A stretch of DNA of 64,000 nt, taken from positions 1 through 64,000 of the forward strand of contig DASXUG010000008.1 of the NCBI GenBank assembly GCA_036504995.1, in the 5' to 3' direction. Both the position numbers and the translations under genes were made by a program. Shown here one piece after another: positions 60,649 through 64,000 of the stretch. Under the pieces are notes generated by a model. It was not told where the DNA came from. It did not search any database and saw only the letters and a list, made by a program, of their open reading frames with translations. How positions within the stretch are numbered: position 1 is the stretch's first letter; each line of letters begins with the position of its first letter. The stretch comes from DASXUG01 sp036504995 (GTDB lineage Bacteria; Pseudomonadota; Gammaproteobacteria; Burkholderiales; Methylophilaceae).

Positions 60649-60677
60649 TTGGATGGTACAATCGCTGTGAATATACT
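60649..60677 (+). promoter_or_regulatory. Sigma70-type promoter before the second export set
   Basis: TTGGAT (60649-60654), a 17-base spacer, and TATACT (60672-60677) form a well-spaced sigma70-like promoter. The start codon of the export protein is 28 bases further on, with AAAGGGA as ribosome binding site. This makes the 60.7-64 kb genes a separate transcription unit from hpt. Confidence 0.7.
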
Positions 60678-60704
60678 GTACTTAAAATAGCAAAGGGAAT
60701 AACT

Positions 60705-61262
60705 ATGAGTATTAAATCAAAAATAACAGCATTTATTTCGCTGGGTTTGTTATCTACGGCTTTGGTTTCATCGGCTGCAGATGCTTATCGTTTACAACAA
60801 GGGGATGCAGTTCAGGTTTCTGTTTGGGGTGAAGAGAAGCTACTGCAAGAAGTAAAAGTGTTGCCTGATGGTAGTATCACATTTCCTTTGGCTGGACGCG
60901 TTGAAGTTGTGGGCTTAAGTACACCAGAAGCTGAGGTGCTGATTACAGAAAAACTTAAAAAATATTTGCCAGATCCACAAGTAACAGTAGTTGTGCATAG
61001 CACAGATGGTAATCGTTTTTATGTGGTTGGCAAGGTTATTAAGCCAGGTCCCGTATTAATTACAGGCCCAATTTCTGCCTTACAGGGCTTAAGTTTGGCG
61101 GGAGGTTTTGATAAGTTTGCGGCGACCGACCAAATTAAAATACTACGTACTGAAGGTAAAGCACAAAAAGCTATCCCGCTGAATTATGGTAGATTGGTAA
61201 ACGGTCAGGATTTAGGTGATAACATTCAGCTTAGACCAGGCGACGTAATCTTAGTACCATAA
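60705..61262 (+). CDS. PEP-CTERM-type polysaccharide export protein (SLBB)
   Basis: This 185-residue secreted export protein has a signal peptide (1-26, ending SSAADA). The Poly_export domain starts at YRLQQGDAVQVSVWGEE, with LPDGSITFPLAGRVEV. One SLBB domain follows, from FYVVGKVIKPGPVL to RPGDVILVP. The short single-SLBB form matches export proteins of exosortase/PEP-CTERM loci more than the EpsE at 1978. ATG 60705 is preferred over an in-frame upstream start at 60645. It lacks a lipobox Cys. Confidence 0.88.
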   Translation: MSIKSKITAFISLGLLSTALVSSAADAYRLQQGDAVQVSVWGEEKLLQEVKVLPDGSITFPLAGRVEVVGLSTPEAEVLITEKLKKYLPDPQVTVVVHSTDGNRFYVVGKVIKPGPVLITGPISALQGLSLAGGFDKFAATDQIKILRTEGKAQKAIPLNYGRLVNGQDLGDNIQLRPGDVILVP

Positions 61263-61350
61263 TACTTAACTCATCTAAAATAATTATAAGAACACTGAGT
61301 GTGATTGCAACCGTTTGGCATTTCTGCTGAATTACTTTTGGGGCGCTAAT

Positions 61351-62508
61351 TTGAACATCAAACAGGTAAGGTATGGTATCTATCGACACATCCCTTTATA
61401 TTTTGCATTAGGTTTGTTGAGTTTTTCAGCAAAAGCTGAGGTTTTTGGTGGGGAGTGGCTATCGGGGGTAACACTTCAGCATCAATTGAGTGTGCCAACT
61501 TTGCTCGAGTATGACACCAACCCAACACTAACTTCTGTTAATTCAAGTGCAATTTGGCGGCTGTCGGTAACGCCAAGATATACGCTTAACGCATATAATG
61601 GACCCAATATTTGGACAGTTGGTGCTGCTATAAACCTGCAAAGATCTTCTGATAAAGTAGTTTCGCAAGATCGGGAAGACCCAACTTTTAATGCAGCATG
61701 GAAACATGAATATGCATTGGGCTCATACGGTATCAATGCTTCGTATGCACAGTCATCTAGTCGCGTTTCAGAACTTAAATCTACAGGGCTTGTATTTAAC
61801 GATGGTACAAGCTTGAATCAGAATATTGGCGCTAATTACTCTAGAAACTTCAGCGATAGGGTTACCTTTAGCGTTAGCGGCGCTTATATCGAGCAAACCT
61901 TTAGCGGTCAGTCTGCAGGTTTGACCAACTACACCAATCAAAGCATAACGCCCAATATTAGCTATACTTGGAATGAAAAGTTAAGCACCTATCTACAAGG
62001 TTCTTATACCCGATATAAGCCCAGCTCAGGGGTTTCATCAGACTTGGTCAGTGCCGTAATTGGTGCCATGTATAAGCCTAGCGAGAAATTGGATTTATCT
62101 GTTAATGGTGGTTTAAATCAAACATCTGGATTAAGTAGTGACACAAATTTTCAGGGGGGCATGACGGCTAGTTATGCATCATCTGAAAGAAGAACATACA
62201 CAGCCAGTTATGCAAGATCTGCTTCCGCCAGTGGTATTGGTAGAATTATTCAGTCCGATGCATTGTCCGCTGGGGTTGTATACACGCTCAATGACTTTGA
62301 TAGCCTAGGTGCAACCTATAGTTACTATAAGTCTAGCGACGTAAATCAATTTGAATTTCAACAACTATCGATATTTGGATCACGTGATCTAAGTGCAGAT
62401 TGGCAGGCTAGACTGACCTATAGCCATAAAATGTCAGCATCTAACATTTCAAATGCTGATGGTGACGTCTTAGGGCTATCTCTCATCTATAATATAGCTA
62501 GCTTCTGA
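61351..62508 (+). CDS. Outer-membrane beta-barrel protein, PEP-CTERM export type
   Basis: This protein of about 385 residues has a signal peptide (IPLYFALGLLSFSAKAEV). A beta-rich body follows with many alternating aromatic and polar strands (SVTPRYTLNAYNG, TYSYYKSSDVNQFEF, RLTYSHKMSASN), ending in LSLIYNIASF. It fits the uncharacterised outer-membrane family found beside PEP-CTERM export genes. It may form the outer-membrane pore or scaffold. The start is uncertain: TTG 61351 gives a normal signal peptide, and TTG 61315 would add 12 residues. No ATG is available. Confidence 0.78.
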   Translation: MNIKQVRYGIYRHIPLYFALGLLSFSAKAEVFGGEWLSGVTLQHQLSVPTLLEYDTNPTLTSVNSSAIWRLSVTPRYTLNAYNGPNIWTVGAAINLQRSSDKVVSQDREDPTFNAAWKHEYALGSYGINASYAQSSSRVSELKSTGLVFNDGTSLNQNIGANYSRNFSDRVTFSVSGAYIEQTFSGQSAGLTNYTNQSITPNISYTWNEKLSTYLQGSYTRYKPSSGVSSDLVSAVIGAMYKPSEKLDLSVNGGLNQTSGLSSDTNFQGGMTASYASSERRTYTASYARSASASGIGRIIQSDALSAGVVYTLNDFDSLGATYSYYKSSDVNQFEFQQLSIFGSRDLSADWQARLTYSHKMSASNISNADGDVLGLSLIYNIASF

Positions 62509-62534
62509 TAATCACTAACAAGGTCTAAATCTAC

Positions 62535-64000
62535 ATGGCTGTTGAATATGAACTAACAATAAGAGATTATCTCGGGATAGTCCGACGTCATTCGTTTTAT
62601 GTAATTGCTACATTTGCGTTGGTATTAATTACTTCGATTGTGGTCGCTATTGTGATTCCACCTGTGTACCAATCAGTGGGTACTATTATGATTGAGTCAC
62701 AGCAAATTCCAACGGACTTTGTGAAGGACAGTGTAAACTCATTTGCCGATGAGCGCATTGAGGTGGTCAAACAGCGCGTAATGACGCGTGAAAACCTAAT
62801 CAAAATTATTGATAAGTATCAGTTATTTGCTGATAAAAAATCGTCTAAATCTCTTTCTGATATTGTAGATTTGACAAAATCAGCTATTGCGGTAACGCTG
62901 ATTAGTGCTGATGTTTCTCAAGGTCAAGGACGCAAGTCTACAATAGCATTCCAAATATCGTTTGATTATAAAAGCCCAGATGTTGCACATAGTGTAGCCA
63001 GTGAGTTGGTAACCCTGTTTCTAGCTGAAAACATCAAGTCTCGTACTGAGCGTGCGACAGAAACTACAGGATTTCTGGAAAAAGAAGCCGCAAGACAAAA
63101 AGAAGAGCTTGAGAAGATCGAATTAAAGGTTGCTGATTACAAAAGATTGCACGCAAATGCATTGCCCGAAAACGCGGATATGCATATGAGTATTTTACAG
63201 CGTGATGAACAAGCGCTAAGAGAAACAGAGCGTGACATTAAATCAGCAGATGAAGAGTTAAGGTATCTAGATATTGAGTTGACCTCTGCTAAAGCAGGTG
63301 TGGGTTTAACTAAACCGATTGATACAGCTCAGCCTGTAAGAAGCCCTGCGGAGGAACTTGAAAGTTTGAAAGCAGAGTATACAAAATTATCTGCTACATA
63401 CAACGAAGAGCACCCAACGTTAAGAGCTTTAAAAAGAAAAATTGATAAACTTGAAGCCAGCTTACCGACAGCTACTGGTGTTGACAACAAAAGTCAGGTT
63501 ACCCCCTTAGGTTCAAAAGATCTGGTTGTTGCTAAAGTTCAGGCGCAAATTGATGGTGCAAAAAGTCGAAGAGACTCTCTGGTACAACAGCAACAAAGTT
63601 TGAGAGCATCATTAGCCCAAATGGAGAGTTCTGTTTCTCAAACGCCACAAGTGCAATTGGGGTTAACCTCGTTGTTGCGAGATTATGATAGTGCAAAAAC
63701 GAAATATACCGAAATGCTCTCTAAGGTTGAAACGGCTAAAGTTTCTGAAAACCTAGAGCAAGAAAATAAAGCAGAACGATTTACGGTACTTGAGCCGCCA
63801 GCATTTCCTGAAAGACCAACTAAACCTAATCGCAAAAAAATTATTGGGATTGGATTTGCCGCTGGAATTGGTTTAGGGCTAGCGTTGGCTATGGTATTAG
63901 AAACGATAGACGGTAAACTGAGAGGGGCGGAAGCGATTGCTGCGCACTTTAATATGAAGCCTTTAGTGGTTGTGCCGTATATGAAGTTAGGGGATGAAGT
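62535..64000 (+). CDS. Wzz-like chain-length determinant, PEP-CTERM type (cut by the window edge)
   Basis: The right edge cuts this gene after about 488 residues. It begins AVEYELTIRDYLGIVRRHSFYVIATFALVLITSIVVAIVIPPVY, which contains TM1 and the Wzz start. A long periplasmic coiled coil (about 170-420) follows, rich in Glu, Lys and Gln. ERFTVLEPPAFPERPTKPNRKK comes just before TM2 (IIGIGFAAGIGLGLALAMVLE). The LEPPAFPERPTKPNR form is characteristic of PEP-CTERM locus co-polymerases. A kinase gene would be expected outside the window. It starts 26 bases after the barrel gene. Confidence 0.87.
   Translation, partial: MAVEYELTIRDYLGIVRRHSFYVIATFALVLITSIVVAIVIPPVYQSVGTIMIESQQIPTDFVKDSVNSFADERIEVVKQRVMTRENLIKIIDKYQLFADKKSSKSLSDIVDLTKSAIAVTLISADVSQGQGRKSTIAFQISFDYKSPDVAHSVASELVTLFLAENIKSRTERATETTGFLEKEAARQKEELEKIELKVADYKRLHANALPENADMHMSILQRDEQALRETERDIKSADEELRYLDIELTSAKAGVGLTKPIDTAQPVRSPAEELESLKAEYTKLSATYNEEHPTLRALKRKIDKLEASLPTATGVDNKSQVTPLGSKDLVVAKVQAQIDGAKSRRDSLVQQQQSLRASLAQMESSVSQTPQVQLGLTSLLRDYDSAKTKYTEMLSKVETAKVSENLEQENKAERFTVLEPPAFPERPTKPNRKKIIGIGFAAGIGLGLALAMVLETIDGKLRGAEAIAAHFNMKPLVVVPYMKLGDE

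Overview
The window looks like a chromosomal segment of a Gram-negative betaproteobacterium, most likely a methylotroph of the Methylophilaceae (Methylotenera/Methylophilus type). The reasons are the moderate A+T content, an EpsE/EpsF/EpsG polysaccharide export set of the methanolan type, a PEP-CTERM-type export set, and a housekeeping block (purT, truncated globin, two RhlE-type helicases, typA, rmuC, moaDE, a Lon-like protease, hslR) of betaproteobacterial flavour. The genus is an inference from gene content. I saw no rRNA, tRNA, CRISPR array, insertion sequence or intact prophage.

Layout. (1) 1-5.1 kb: tail of UDP-glucose dehydrogenase, a GT4 glycosyltransferase, and the exopolysaccharide export genes epsE, epsF and epsG. 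(2) 5.4-15.2 kb: an exopolysaccharide assembly cluster with a Wzx-type flippase, GT4 and GT2 transferases, a Wzy/ligase-type membrane protein, the relic of a serine acetyltransferase gene, and a secreted clan GH-A-like glycoside hydrolase. (3) 15.9-36.2 kb: a housekeeping block. It has a TonB receptor with a sigma54-type response regulator; purT and a globin; two DEAD-box helicases divergent from typA; a minus-strand group of CHASE2 protein, SH3 protein, M48 protease and dienelactone hydrolase; then rmuC, a small conserved-looking gene, moaD, moaE, a Lon-like protease and hslR. (4) 36.3-60.0 kb: a second large surface-glycan locus. It has rmlBDAC (dTDP-rhamnose), a UDP-glucuronate epimerase-like gene, rfbFGH (CDP-dideoxyhexose), and a tightly coupled cassette of SDR, AroB-like cyclase, TPP enzyme, HpcH/HpaI aldolase and epimerase. 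A GtrA/GtrB/GT-C trio, a second flippase, two GT2 enzymes, and a reductase, PglC-like initiating transferase and WbpM-like dehydratase follow. (5) 60.0-64 kb: hpt, then a second, PEP-CTERM-type export set (SLBB protein, outer-membrane barrel protein, and a Wzz-like protein cut by the window edge).

How it fits together. The two export sets bracket two glycan repertoires. In region 4 the likely flow is UDP-GlcNAc to a 6-deoxy-HexNAc placed on undecaprenyl phosphate by the dehydratase, reductase and initiator set. Rhamnose and uronic acid are then added, and the flippase at 53 kb exports the unit. The rfbFGH cassette followed by a TPP enzyme, aldolase and cyclase-like protein suggests an unusual branched or carbocyclic CDP-linked deoxysugar. 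This sugar could be added in the periplasm by the neighbouring GtrA/GtrB/GT-C trio. I regard that cassette as the best candidate for undescribed biochemistry here. Other notable points are an EpsG kinase with altered Walker motifs and an N-terminal MshEN-like (possible c-di-GMP) domain, a CHASE2 protein with a decayed cyclase-like tail, a serine acetyltransferase fossil, and a cluster of short tandem duplications at 5.1-6.9 kb.
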